Assembly: GCA_934047225.1 (NCBI GenBank)
Contig: OW203984.1
Location: forward strand, 4,349,201-4,413,200
Reading direction: 5' to 3'
Length of the DNA stretch: 64,000 bases
Source: Ypsolopha sequella
Lineage: Eukaryota > Arthropoda > Insecta > Lepidoptera > Ypsolophidae
Shown here one piece after another: positions 20,823 through 35,800 of this stretch. The translations under genes and the position numbers were made by a program. Below the pieces are notes generated by a model. It made no database searches, had not been told where the DNA came from, and saw only the letters and a list, made by a program, of their open reading frames with translations. Numbering within the stretch: the stretch's first letter is position 1; every line of letters starts with the position of its first letter.

Positions 20823-23800
20823 CTGGGGGTTAATTATTATTAGATTTTCTAATCAGCGCAGCGGTAAAACGCAAGACTCTCAGTCGGTAGAACGCAAGAT
20901 ATTAAATCAAAACAAAAAGAAAACATGTAAGTAAAAGACAACATATATGTACTATCTATGTTAATTTATTTATTTTAATGAAAAACTATAATTTTTATTT
21001 CCAACCAAATAACAAAATACAAAAAACTAATAGATATGTGAAGCCCCGGGATAGTGACAGAGATGACGATATGGAAGGAATTGAGAATTTAGAATCTGAT
21101 TAGTAAAATGACACGGAGAGGCTTCACATATCTATTAGTTTTTTGTATTTTGTTATTTGGTTGGAAATAAAAATTATAGTTTTTCATTAAAATAAATAAA
21201 TTAACATACATAGTACAGTGGAGCATGGCCGTAGCTAGGGGGGGGGCATTGTGGGGCAATGCCCTACCTTGAAATCACAATGCCCTACCTTAAAAATTCA
21301 TATTTTGTCAAATAAACTATTTAAAACTGATAAATTTTCATAATAAAACAACAATCTTCAATTTTTAGAGGTTACTTTTGTGCTGCAATAATTTTCCTAT
21401 GTATATTTTTGTAGAAAACCTGCTAATTTCTACTTCGATTTCACACACCCAAAAGGCCTATGTTCAGATATAAATGTGTGAGTGTAAAAACCACAAAGCC
21501 ACTTAAGCCACAGAGGGTTTATAAAATATGTTCATTTAGTTCGTCGGGTGACAAAAATTACGCTAGTTTTAGAAACGTAAAAGACGGTTAGCAACGCTGG
21601 ATTGTTTGTAGTTTGGTTTAGTGAAGTGTATGGTAAAAAGTGTTTTAGTCAAAAATCGATACAATTGTTATTTTTATTGCTATAAATTGAATATTCATTG
21701 ATTTCGCGTTGGATAAATTTATGATAAATTTTTTACTTCCGCCCTACCTGTAACCAATGCTGCCCTACCTCAAATTTGACTCTAGCTACAGCCCTGCAGT
21801 GGAGACCACATCAAACTATACACTTGCAGTACGACATTAGCCTCTATAGAGAAGAATATAAGATAGGTACAAAGTCCAATGTGTCTTACTTGATGCGGTC
21901 TCCACTATACATATATGTTGTCTTTTACCTACATGTTTTCTTTTTGTTTTGATTTCTAAAAAAATACATAAAACAAGTTTTAGCAGCTCCTAATAGATAA
22001 TAGATACCGGACTGTTAGTGTTTCGTGTGACAGAGATGACCGAATAGCCGAAGCTAGCCGAGTATCTCTTTTTAAAGCACGATGCGACCTTCAAATGGCC
22101 TGGTACTGTAAATATTATAGTCCGTCCGAACGCTAGTGCCATGAAACGTGGGAATGGAGTAGCGCATTTGTATTCGGAGTGCACTTAGGGCCTTAAGGTC
22201 GGGCGTTTTATGACCACGCGTGCCACAAGCAGTCGGATGGGGTATATACAAGGTGAATTTGTGAACATCGTCCAAATTCATACTTGAGCCTTGGTAAGTG
22301 ATCAGCATCATGAAACAATAACGATTTTTGTAAATATCATAAAATTAAATTTCGACTCCCCATAGTGATTCAGTAAGGACTGGGAGTGAATTACTATGAG
22401 AAGTCGAAATTTCATAATACGAATTTCACAAAAATTTATATCGATTCATGATACTGATCACTTACCAAGCCTCTAGTATGAATTTGGACGATGATCAAAA
22501 AGTCACCTTGTATATTATGTACAAAAGTTCATGCTTTTGTACTAGATTTTCCTAAATTCCCGACTTTCAAGAAGTTTGAAAGCAGGTCGTGTGAAAAATG
22601 AGTATCAATACAGCAGTTTCAAAAAAAAGATTTTTCAATGCATGTGCTCGTAAATAGAGATGAAACGGATATCCGGTTACTATCCGGTATCCGGCCTATC
22701 CGGCCATATTTTTGGTATCCGGTATCCGGCCGGATAGTAGTCAGTATCCGGCCGGATACCGGATACTTAACTCAACATACAAAAAGTCGTTTAAATCACG
22801 AAATAGTTGTATCAATGATTGAATAATCTAAATTCTAATACATAAAGTGAATAAGAATTGAGCTATGGTAGATAAAGACAAGCTTTACATCAATTGTTTG
22901 GAATAAACGTTTATGCTTTTCTTCATACATTACACCAGCTTCTTTTGCTCTCACAATATACCGAATGTAACTCAACATGTATCTTTTAATAAAAACACAT
23001 GGTCATACTGAAATCATACTAAACAACTTTTCCAAAGAAACATACTTGTGGAAATGAAAAAAATACTCATTATGAAAACCTACTTTAAATTTTGAAAGGG
23101 CACTGGGCGGGCAGGTTCAATGTTGTTTTTTCAATATGTTACTTTGGAAAATTTGTTCAGTATGTACAGTATATTACGCGGTTTCATTTAAAGATACCTG
23201 TCCATTTATATACAGTATACACCACTCCAAGGAGACAAAAGATACATATTTACAAATTTCGTTAGGATCGGAAATTGTTTCGCGTTTGCAAACCAGCATT
23301 TGTATGATTGTGATACGATCATTTAGAAATAATCTTCATTTAAAAAATGCTCGAATAATCTCGCCCACTTGCACCCGCACGCACCTTGGTGCGTAATATT
23401 TAGACTTGCTCAATAAGTGCGAAACGCATATCTTGAGCCGGATATCCGGCCGCCGGATATCCGGCTATCCGGCCTAGTGCCTCGCCGGATATCCGGTATC
23501 CGGTATCCGGCCAAATCACTATCCGTTTCATCTCTACTCGTAAAGGCCCACTTTTTATGCATCAAAACCGAACAGAAAGTCGATTATTTTGCCCTAGGGC
23601 TTTAAAATATATATTTTTTTAATTTATTTACAATGGTTGGCTAACCTGCAGCCTTTCCTGTGTACCATAGACGTTATACTTTTTTTACACCGTTTAACGG
23701 CTATGGATACAGTCCTTTTGAGCCAATTATAATTTAAAGTTCACAAGATTATATTTGTTTTCATTTCCTCACACTATGCATTGAAAAATGTAGTATGATA

Positions 23801-26800
23801 CACGGGCGTAAAAGCAATAAATTACTCGGTTACGTTTAAAACACTCGCTACGCTCGTGTTTTAAATCGTCCTCGTAATTTATTCCTTTGCGCCCTTGTAG
23901 CATAAACTACTATTCTATATCAGTATTCATGCTAAAATAATACAAATAAAATGCAATGTACCTTTCCGTCGACCGGCGCTCCCCCATCCTTCATACAAGT
24001 GCTGGCTGTCTCTCTGATGTCGGTCACGAATCTGTCCGCGACGCCGGGCTGAGTGTGCGCATGCGTCACACAAATGTGGACTCTGTGGTGCAGGGAATAG
24101 AGTTCACAATACAACAAATGGAATATTTTTGTACTCTGCACTGTGTCGGGAATTAAGGCGCTACGGGAAAAAAATCGACACTTTAAGGACTTGCATATCT
24201 CCTTCAGTAAATAATGTATTATTTTGGTAAGATAGTATATTATTTTTGGATTCTTTTTCTAGGGATCTGTTAAAACAGAAACGCGATTAAAACAGAAACG
24301 TGGAAATTCGGCTCGATAGAAATATTTATTGAAATGAGGTCCTTTTCGACACCAATTCTCCTGGTTTGACGATTTAGAATGACATATAGACTGCAACTAT
24401 ATTTTATTAGATGGGTTTTAACGTTATCTAGGACCTGGTTAAACGAAATTTTGATAGCAACTTTAGTACATTTTATATGAATAAAAAACCGACTTTTTGC
24501 TACTTTTCCACGAATCCGTTCCTCTCGCACTGAGGATTTTTTCGCATATGGAGTAACAGGGACGCTAAAACTTTTACGTATCGCCTTAAGCTAGACTTGC
24601 GGTTTTAATCATACTAAAATAAAATTCAGTTACAGCCAAAACGTTTGATGGAACTGAATTAATCTGGCTTTAGTTCTAGATGTACCATACAACGTTTTTT
24701 TTTTGAGTTCAAAGGACCCTTACAATCAAATTCGTAATACATGTCAAATCCGACGTCCATCTGTATATTCCCTTTAAATTGAGAACTACTGAGTTGATAA
24801 AGATGCGGTTTAAGAGTATGACATAGCCAAAACAAAAACCAGTTCCGGGCGTGGCTTATTCTATTTTACGATAGCGCGCGGGGGGAAATTCGTCCCGGTC
24901 TCTAAGCTCGCGTCACCATAGCAAAAATACGAATAGAGTGGACGAGGCAGGGTCAAAAGTAATACGTATTTTATTTTATCTAATTTATTAGTGTATTTCG
25001 ATCATCGTCACACGGCATTGATCCTACTTGCTATCACGTCGGGACGTAAATTTATTATGGTCGGCTAAAAGTGGTTTTTTGAGTGTTTGATTTATCAGTT
25101 GACAATCGGAACATTTCAGACACTCCTTTAGAGATACATAATAATATTGTGACGGTTAATTGTCACCATTACCCATTCTTTAAATATTTTTCGCCCGTTG
25201 AGCTGGTTTTACACTTGCAAGAAAATAAATTGGACCAAAAATTTCTTTACAAAAAAATTTTACTAAAGTTGTTATTACAAAAAGTGGAAACTAACAAATA
25301 TTCTCAGAAGGAATGCACCACGTCACTATCTATCTCACTGTAGCCTATATCAATTATGCCTCTCTCATTCAACCACGTTTAACTGCGTTACTATCTCATT
25401 CCAACTCATTTTAAATAGCGTCACTATTTATCTCACTCTAACGCGTGTTAAATGGCATTTCTAATGAACGTCAAATATTTTTACTGCCCGCCACTCTTTC
25501 ATTCTAATTATTTTAAAAAATACGCAGCTCCTTTGGTAGTAAAATAGCAATAACTTTTTTTTTAAAAGTAATACACAGAAATTGCCAGATCATTTGAAAA
25601 ACAATATTTGATGAGCCGTTATTTAAGACAATTTGCAAAACTAATATAGTACATTTTTTTTTCAGGGTGTGGTGTCGAACTAACCTAATAACAAAAAATT
25701 GCTCAAAAATTGGGTTTTTATTTTTCTTCCTGATGTTACAGCATTTCAAGGTTTATTTTTGACTTTATCAATAGCATGACTATTCAGAGTTGCGCAACAA
25801 AAATTTTATTCTTAGAATTTAGAACTGGTTAGCTTTGACTCTCAAAAATCTATTCGAATTTATAAATGTACCATCAACTCGAAGACTATCTACTTTTTGC
25901 TGAGGTCATAATTTGATATTCTGGTCAGTCATGAGCTGGCCTACCAGCCTTCCAAGGGAAAGCGTTGACTTTTGGGACACCTGTTTACCCTTGGGATAAA
26001 TCGCCAAGTGTTTAAAATATAGAAATTTATTTGTATCATAGTTTGAAATGTTCAGGTCCCTTTACGCAAAATGAAAAAACAAAACTCTTTTAGGATTAAT
26101 TTGTTGTCCCTATGTTTGTCTGTTTGTCCGTTTGTCTAGGCAATTTTTCTGGGTAAAATCAATAAATGCTAATATTTACAGCCCTGTAAAATATACATAT
26201 TATAACGTTTTTATGGCCTTTTGTTTAACTTTTTCATACAAATTTTCTCCTTATGAAAATATAGAGATCAACACTTCACATAATATTTTGCATTTGAAAG
26301 AAAGCACAGAAAGGAACTGTAGAACAAATAATGTAAAAAATATAAAACCATATCTTTCTATTCTAAAGGGATTAATAATTTACTGTTTGTTCAATGTGGC
26401 GATACCTTTGTTTATTTTTTTTTTCTTTGTTACAAAGATAACAAATATTTTCAGGGTAACCTTACCCTGTATTTTTCTTAAAATTCATACAATAGGTATA
26501 AACCGAATGTGAAGTCTACAGCTTATTTTCTTCATATCTTTTTTCATGAGTATATTCTAGTGACATCTAACTACGTCTCTATACAGCCCAAAAAGCAAAA
26601 TTTGATAAAACACCATCATAATAGCTGTCAGGATATCGTCAATATTGCCTCGTTTTTACGCAAAGTTTAACAAGTTTGTATATTTTTATCTATACTGGAA
26701 ATAAAAAAGAGAGAAATACAGGCGTCGTTCATGTTAAGATGACTAAGTTTACACACTTTGCTAAGTATAAACAATTACCGTTTCATGGAAAACTGTTTTG

Positions 26801-29800
26801 ACCTGAAACCATTTCACAAATTCAATTAACTTATTTTGAATATCTTGTCATCTTGCACTTCTTGATGAGAAATACAATTTCAATAAGTAAAAATACAACT
26901 TTTAGTTAAGAAAACTTATAGTTAAAAGTCTGCTGTATGCATTAACATATTTTTAATTATATTACAATAGTAATAAAATATTTGGCTTATCCTTCGTCGT
27001 GATACCAGCCGTAAATTTCTTAAATAATCTGATATCACGCTTATGGAAAACCCAATTATTTTGAAGATACCATAATATCATTAAAATATGTTTATGCATA
27101 TAGCAAACTTTTAACAATAAATTGTCTTAGCTAAAAGTTGTACTTTACCGTTATAATTATTTCTTAATATTTTGTTACAAATTCGGAGAAATAGCCCTTA
27201 AGGAAAACCTTGTATTAAACTATTTGTTATCTTAGTAAAAAATAATTCAAGGAAAAAAATAAACAAAGCTATCGCCACATTGAACAGTAGATAATGAATC
27301 CCTTTAGAATAGAACAACATGGTTTTCATATTTTTTACATTATTTGTTCAACAATTCCTTTCTGTGTTGACTTTTAAATGCAAAATATTATCTCAAGTGT
27401 TCATCCCTACATTTTCATAGTGAGAAAATTTGTATGAAAAACGTAAAAAAAAAACGTAAAAACCTAAAACGTAATATAAATAAAAACGTCGAAAGTATGT
27501 TTTTACAGCTCTATAGAGGGCCGTTTATATTAGTATTTATTAATTTTACCCAGAAAAAATTGTCTAGACAAACGAACAGACAGACAAACATAGGGATAAC
27601 AAATTAATCCTAAAAGAGTTTCATTGTTTTCATTTTGCGTAACAGAACCTGAACATGTACCGACAGGATTATCTACGATCTAATAATTTTGCCATGCACT
27701 GTAAATATTTCAAAATAAATTTCTTTATTTTAAATGCTTGGCAATTTATCCCAAGTAAGTGTACCTATATAATTTGCAAAAAACTTCACTTATTGGACTT
27801 GAAATGGTGAGCCAATACTAGAGGGTAATTTCACGAAAAGGTCATTGACCTTTGTTACAGATCTCAGTAAGTATAAGTAAATTAATTTGGGTTTCAATAA
27901 CGATCACAAAGTTATTCTTTTTGAGTAACATATATTATTTTCCCGCATAAAAGTATGAATTCATTCCGAATTCATTCAGTTTTGTTGTTATGACTATGGC
28001 ACGATGTAGCTAAATCACTCATACGCATATTTTGTTGAGTTTTTAACGGCAGGAATATGATGCTCCTCGAAATATTACTTTATAAAATTAATTTCAATGT
28101 GTTTTGAAGTAGTTTTGGGAGATATTTATAGCTTGCAAAAAAGGGCACAGGTTCCACGTCTTACGGGCGCCAACGCTAGGCGTAGACTGACAATATTTTG
28201 CTGCCGCTGACTGCATCAGTGGATTTACGTATTTTTGGAAAAAGAGGGTGCTTTTTTTGACCCGAATAACGTGGTATTTGGAAAATGAATAGATATCATT
28301 CACACTAATTTTATTAAAAAAAAACAACAAAATCGCGAAAGCGATACCTGAAACAAAATCGATAAGAAGTGTGCAATAGAGGGTTACAAAAAAATTCATT
28401 GACAGTACAAATATGAATCGATTAACGTGGTTTGTGGAAAATGAATACCTTAAAGTTCAACCAAAAACATGTATTTTTTTTATGGCTATACGTAACCTAA
28501 TTATTGCAACAAAATCATCCGAAAGCTGACATTTTATTTCTGTTTGTATTTTCGTTCCCCTTAATTGTGAGCAAAAGGGTTTCTTGAGGGCATTAACAAT
28601 TATACGAACCAAGTCGGAGTAAAAGCACAGGGCAGAGATTCTATAGAGTGCAAGCGAAACAGTGGATAAAAAGTTTTCTTACATAAAACTAAATTAAGGT
28701 GGATGGTCCAGGGCAGTTTTTATAAAAATCTTGTATGATCCAATAACGACGACAAAAGTAGTTATAGTTTCGTTCTGTTACTTTATTCTACACGTTACAT
28801 ACAAAAAAACATAGCAAACTGTGTACTCCCATTTAAATCATAATATTTGTAACCTTGGTCTAGACCCCCAGGACAAGTCCGACTTAGTGTGGGGTCTGCT
28901 ACTAACCATTATTTTATTGTTAAGAACCCGGTCCGCGACGACGACAGTTTTGATGCAAAGCATTTTGTTAAACATTTTTCTGACCTTTATCGCGATGTTT
29001 TTGGAAAAACCAAGGACATACACCACTTCATATTGGCCGTTTAAATGAATGCCTAAAATAATTTGTTTGAATTGTTTCTCTTTTGCAAATTATTTTGGTA
29101 CTTACGAGCCCGTTCCGAATAGTTCTTCATAATGTCTAAGTAAAAAAATAATTCCCAAATAAGAAACAATTCAATCAAATAAATTTTAGGACTTCATTTA
29201 GACGGCAAATATGAATTGGTGTATGTCTTTGGTTTTTTAAAAAACATCGCGGTAAAGATGAGAAAAATATTTAAAAAATACTTCGCATCAAACGGACGAA
29301 AAATACGGAGCGGGTTCTTAAGTCTATGCTCAAGTACATTTTAATTTTTTAACCTATGCGTAACATCCAGTGTAGTTTAATATTGTACTGTTTACTTTTA
29401 CTGTTTATTAGTTAACTCAAGCTTATGCTCTTGTGCTATGAGAAATAAATAATTTTTGTCTTTTTTTATTTTATTTATAACACTTTTTGCACATTTACAA
29501 AAATAACTCAAAGACAAAAAAAACAATTAAACATGGTGTACAAGGGCGGCACTTATTACTATTAGCAATATCTTCCAGGCAACCCTTGGTAGCTAACAAA
29601 AAGATGAACAAATTAACATGTGGAGGTGTAAATACTAATCAGAAAATAATAGGGAGATCAAGATTAAAATATAAACCTAAATATCTAAGACATAAACTTA
29701 CATATAAAAATACATGAACATACTTAAATAACTGAATACATACCTATAAAATATACACATACATAATATAAATAATAAATAAAGATACAAAAATTATAAT

Positions 29801-32800
29801 AATATTGGATATTTGAGTTCTAAGATGGGTACTCTGTTGAGAAAAATCGCTTCACTTTTATTTTAAAGTGATTTGTATTTTTCAATGCCTGAATTGACAC
29901 TGGTAAGCGATTCCAGAGTCTTGCAGCGTGTACCGAAAATGTGTCACTGTAAAATCCTGTTCTGTTTTCTGGAATAGCTATCCTTTGACTGTTGCAGGAG
30001 CGCAATTTCACGCCCGCGTTCACTAATGAATGTGAACCGTTCACGGAGGTAACTAGGAGCAGAGGGATTGTTTAATACACTATGGAGAGAAATAATGTGA
30101 GCATTTCTGCGAAGACGAATGGGGAGCCATCTTTATCTTTGTCTTTATCCTTGTCGTTAATAGTAGTTTATGCTACAAGGGCGCAAAGGAATAAATTAAG
30201 AGGACGATTTAAAACACGAGCGTAGCGACTGTTTTAAACGTAACCGAGTAATTTATTGCTTTTACGCCCGTGTATCATACTACATTTTTCAATGCATAGT
30301 GTGAGGAAATGAAAACAAATATAATCTTGTGAACTTTAAATTATAATTGGCTCAAAAGAACTGTATCCAGAGCCGTTAAACAGTGGAAAAAAAAGTATAA
30401 CGTCTATGGTACACAGGAAAGGCTGCAGGTTAGCCAACCATTGTAAACAAATAAAAAAGAATAATAATAATAAAGCCCTAGGGCAAAATAATCGACTTTT
30501 TGTTCGGTTTTGATGCATAAAAAGTGGGCCTTTACGAGCACATGCATTGAAAAATAATTTTATACTAGCAAATAATCAGTTTCTTTTTTAAACAAAATGT
30601 TTTAAGTCTAATTATGCAATATAAAACTTCCATATATTGGATTACGCAAGTTTTAAATAGCAAAATTGGATTGTAAAACAATTTGTTTGTAAAAAACTGA
30701 TTATTCGCGGGTGTAAAGTTGATGGAACGTGTGGGAAATGGTAACAGAATTAAATAATAATACTTCTGTCGTCGTTATTGGTTCCCACAAGTTTGTATGA
30801 AGATTGCCGTGGACCATCCACCTTAAATACAGCTATCACACGCCCCCGGCCCTGCAGCGTTGCTCGCTTGGTTCCAGTTTCTCTTAATCCCGTGGAAATT
30901 TCATAAAATATCTTAGCGGATGTCCACGTCATACAAGAAACTTGCAGTCCAAACTTCATGTTCGTAGTTCCAGCCGTTTGTTGTAGGCGTTTATAGACCA
31001 GTCAGTCAGTCAGGGTCATTGACATACAAACCATGGACGTCGGGTCTAAAGATTTACGAAAAAAGTGTCCTTAGTGAAGTGTCAAAATATTAAGAAACAA
31101 AACATTTTAATATGAATCGTATGTCATTGCTGCATGGCTCAGTTTTGATTGACGTGCGATTGACACGCTTTTTTAGTTTTCAATGGTTTTGACACTCTTT
31201 TGGTTCGGACACTTTTGAGCGCAGATCCGATGTCTACTTGTTAGTGCGTCAACGGTCAGGGTAATATTTTATATAAAAACACCCCATGTATACATACCCC
31301 GAGGGAAACTGCAAAGCGTTCAGACTCCAGCCCTTCTTGTGCATAATCTCCGCCATTTTGAAAATGTCGAACTTCTTCGATCCGAACCCGATGACGGTCG
31401 TCACCGGCTTACCGAACACGAACAAACCTTCAACCTTACGGATCCTGAAATATTAAATAACTAACTGAAAAGAGCTCCATCATCATCATTCAGACCACAT
31501 CCACCCACTGTTGGACATAATCGGATCGGATTTAACACCTTAGAATTGAGTCGAAAGCTACAATTTATATTAATACTATTTTTATTAATTAACATTATAT
31601 CATTGCAGTATAGAAACGCAGAAATAAAAGTAAATCTGGATGTGAGGAGCTCTGAACCGGGAATCGAACCCGGGACATCTCGCTTGCCGGGCGATTGCTC
31701 TAACCTCTGAGCTATCCAGGTCTCAACACAACTCGTGAATTTACCGATGTGCTTTCCCATACTGCAATGTTATTTATAGATACCCACTTTATAGTGAGCC
31801 ACTTGGCGCCTAGAGGATGCTAGTGCGATGGATAAATCGCCAAGTGTTCAAACATGGAAATTTATTTCTGTCATAGTTTTAATACTATTTTTATTACGGA
31901 ACGTCATAGACAATCCATCGATCTTTGAGAGTGTGAAGCTCTTTGTCCCAGGGCGGGCGCTGCGCGGCAGGGACGCCGTGGAGGCCCCGCGCCACCGGCA
32001 CCGACTGCTATGCTAATGGAGTCGACCGCGCGCACGCTTTATGGCAACAACGAGGTCGCACAGTGCGTGCTCCCGCGCTCCTCAACTCATTACTCGACCA
32101 CTCGCCAGACATAGATTTATTTGCTAACCCATCAGGAAAATTAAAATTATGTGCAGCTTTTATTTATGTCAACCTTATTTAGGCAAAGTACTGCAACTTA
32201 ATAAACTTTTGTATATTCTACTTTTTGTAATTTAGTAAATAATTTAAAATTTATATGTATATAGCAAATAAGCGCTTTGGACACTAAGTCAGTAAGTTTA
32301 TTTTGTAATCTAAATAAATGATTATATGATTCTAGGCCTCTTCTTCTCCACGCCATTTTCGTCGGTCTATCGCCAGCCTCATCCATTGCCCACCAAGCAG
32401 GGCCGGATTTAGGGAAGGGCAACCGGGACTACAGCCTTAGGGCCTTCACAAGAGAGGGGCCCCACAGTAGTGGCTCCGCCAATAAATTAAAAATATTGAT
32501 TTTAGTGAACTAACTTAAAATGGCGAACTATACTGGCATGAGAAGTGTCTATAAAAATTTGGAAAGCTTGTTAGTCAACAAGTTTTATCACACAATTGCC
32601 AAAAAATACGAATTATAACAATAAGATAATGTTATTGTGGGTATTCTTAGTTTTGTTTTTTGTTATAGTAATACATATGAGCACTTATGGAAACAGCGGA
32701 TATAATGATCGATCTTGAATCAAAGAAGGTGCCTCTACAAGTGTTGTATTAAAATTAATATCTCGCTTTACACTGAAAACTAACTATTGTCTTATAAATT

Positions 32801-35800
32801 TGATATAGAAAATACATACGTAGTGTTCAATAATTTGTTTGTCTTTTTCGTTTTAGAACCTATGCCTATATTATTGAGTTTCAATGCAAAAAATGATAGT
32901 ACTGAAAATTGAGTTTCCGTCGAATTCTCTATAGAAAACAGCAATTTCATATGTAAAGACCTAATTATTACATTACTGATGTACAGAAATACAGAAGAAA
33001 AGTAAATCTGTATATGAGGAGCTAAAAACCAGGACAGCCAACAGACGATTTATTATCGTGACTGCCGAAGATTTATCACTACATAGTATAAAACAAAGTC
33101 GCTTCCCGCTGTCTGTCCCTATGTATGATTAGATCTTTAAAACTACGCAACGGATTTTGATGCGGTATTTTTTAATAGATAGAGGTAATAGATAGCGATT
33201 CGACATAACACGTCTTAACTTATTTGACAGCACTAACCTTATATTTAAGCGTCCTGTCTTTTTCTTTCTTTATCGAAAAGACAAGGACAAAACGCGTAAA
33301 TTAAGTTTAGTCCTGTCAAATAAGTTAAGATGTGCTTCACCGAATCGGTACCAGAGTGATTCAAGAGGAAGGTTTATATGCATAATACATGCCCGTGCGA
33401 AGCAGGGCGGGTCGCTAGTTCATAATAATAGAAAATAAATAAAAAAATTACAAAATTAAAAAAAAAACTTGAAGACTGAACTTAAGTTTGTGCTTGAATA
33501 TTTCAGTATATTACACAGGAAAACATAAAAAGATACTACAAAAATTAATAAGTCTTTTTTTGCTCTATAAAGAAGATCAACTTGAACAAGTATAATTCGG
33601 AGAATAAATAAATTTTGAGCATCTGAATATATTCGAAATATTTTCAAGGTTTCTTTACTGATTTATAAAACATACGTTTTATTTTTTGTTAGCTTGATTT
33701 TTTTCTTTGGAATAATTAGAATAATATAGAATAGTTAGAATAATTTCCAATCAATCAATCTACAATCACAAGCATCAAACTGTGGTACTACTAACTCTCT
33801 CTCGATGTATCTGGCGGTGTCGATGACCTCTCTCGTCATCTCGACGTATCGCTGTCTGCCCACGAACATCATGGTAGCCCAGCACGCTGCGATCAGCCCG
33901 CCCGCGCGACTGCCTACGAATTAGAATCTTATTTACTGAGCCATTAGAAGTCTTTTTGAATGGTTGAATACGAATTAATGAATAATTTTTATGTAATATA
34001 AAATAATCATACACAATTATTACACGTGAATTTTAATATAAAAATGAAACTCATTAAATTTAAAACTGGAAAATGACTTACCTCCCGTGGGAGGTCATTG
34101 GGGAAAATACAACAAATAAAATTCCGGGCTTAAATTTCATGAAATACTACACGAACGTACATGAACTAAATAAAAGGTATATTTAATAGATAAGGTGACA
34201 TTAATTTATGCAGCCAAATTCATACTGAAGGAATGGTAAGTGATGATTGGTATCACGGATCGATAACACTTTATAAATACTAATTTCGCAAAATAAAATG
34301 TTGACGTCACCATAGTAATTGATTTGGGGCTTGCTTGCTTGTAGGGAATATGAAATGATTCAACAAAAAGGGTCATCGAACCTTGATACTGAGCACTTAC
34401 CGAGTCTTCGGTATGAATTTGGCTACATAAATTAATTCCACCATGTATTGTATACGTCGCCGCCCTGTGGTTAAATCAGCCTCTTAATTAGACAGCTACA
34501 CGGCTAAAAGGTGCTTAGCCCATTAGTTGAACGCAACGTTTAACCAGAGGGCTGAACGACGCTTCGCCTTTTGGTTAAATAATATTATGATATTGTTAGC
34601 GAGGCCAAAAGACTGATAATACTGATACAAGATAAGCGCAAGTGTTAAAACTGATTAGAAAGGCTGGTGTTAAGAGATGGGTTAAATATCAAATACATTG
34701 AAACTACTTTTTTCAAAGAAAATCTTCGAAAATGTTATAACTAAACGATGAAAGTTCAGATAAAATTAATCATACTTATTATTTATCATTATAAAACGTA
34801 AATAAACATAAATTTACACGATTATTTAACAAAAATCACCAAAATCAGCTGTTGACGCCATATTTGTTTTAGGACTTCTAGCGCCGCGCTGTAGTGACAG
34901 AAAAATGAACTAAATTTAAATGAAGCGGCGGCTTTTGGTTAGCTTTCAGCCAGCCAACACGTTAAACGTATCTTAACTTATCTAACTAACAGCCTACCTA
35001 TTTATTTGAATGCCGCCATTTAATTACCGACCTAGGCGTCCAATTAGGAGGCTGATTTAAACATCCAGCGGCGACATATACATACACGAGTACAAACTGA
35101 TGATAGTTACCTATAAATACACTACATACATACATACATAATATACTCACGCCTGTCTCCCAGAGAGGTAAGCAGAGACTACAGATTTCCATCTGCTACG
35201 ATACTGACAAACCTCTTTCGCTTCATTTTAGCAATCTAGCTAGTCATACAAGCTCTTCTACTCCGGGTACTTTTGACATTGCCCTTCTTCAGTGTGTCGC
35301 CAATTTAGTCGGCACATACAACATACTAATATGTTACTATTACATATATTAATACTTAAATAAGAGCGTTTATGACTAGATTTATGGATTTGGAAAATGC
35401 GTACACCGATAAGGCTCATTCTTGTACTTGAAATTCGTCAATGAAAAGAGGATATCTCGCCAATTTGATCAGTAAACGTCCTTCTATCTATTCTAGGCAT
35501 ATATGTAACCTATTACTATGTAGTATATAGATAGGATGGGATTTGGTCGGCCGCCTGGATTCGTGCTGGGGGCTCGGTTGGTGATCATTGAACCTTGTTC
35601 CTGGTCCCTGGCCGGGTCTCCGGTATGGGTTCGGGCGGTTGATTGGATTTCACCAATAATAATAATATTTTACCTATAATTTTATTCGTATATATATTGC
35701 TACATAAATTAAATAAACATTTAATCTAAGTAGTTCATGTACATTTATTATTTTATTACATATATTTTTATAAGATTAAAATTTGACTTGTGAAACGTGT

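Larger units (their letters stand above)
20909..21955. repeat. foldback element in Sply last intron, carrying nested insertions
   Basis: The left arm (about 20909-21044) and right arm (21119-21215 plus about 21907-21955) are inverted copies. Both include ATCTATTAGTTTTTTGTATT or its reverse complement, over roughly 130 bp. The loop is 21045-21118. The right arm is broken by the insertion at about 21216-21905. It lies 87 bp upstream of the last Sply exon, so its hairpin would be near the splice acceptor in the pre-mRNA. Confidence 0.75.

Noticed and set aside
25083..25343. 86-residue open frame in Sply intron 8
   Set aside because: No motif, AT-rich composition, no splice context; could be chance.
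31648..31722. Possible functional tRNA gene
   Set aside because: A- and B-boxes are good but the acceptor stem does not pair, and the tail recurs at 32995, so it is a SINE head or tRNA pseudogene.
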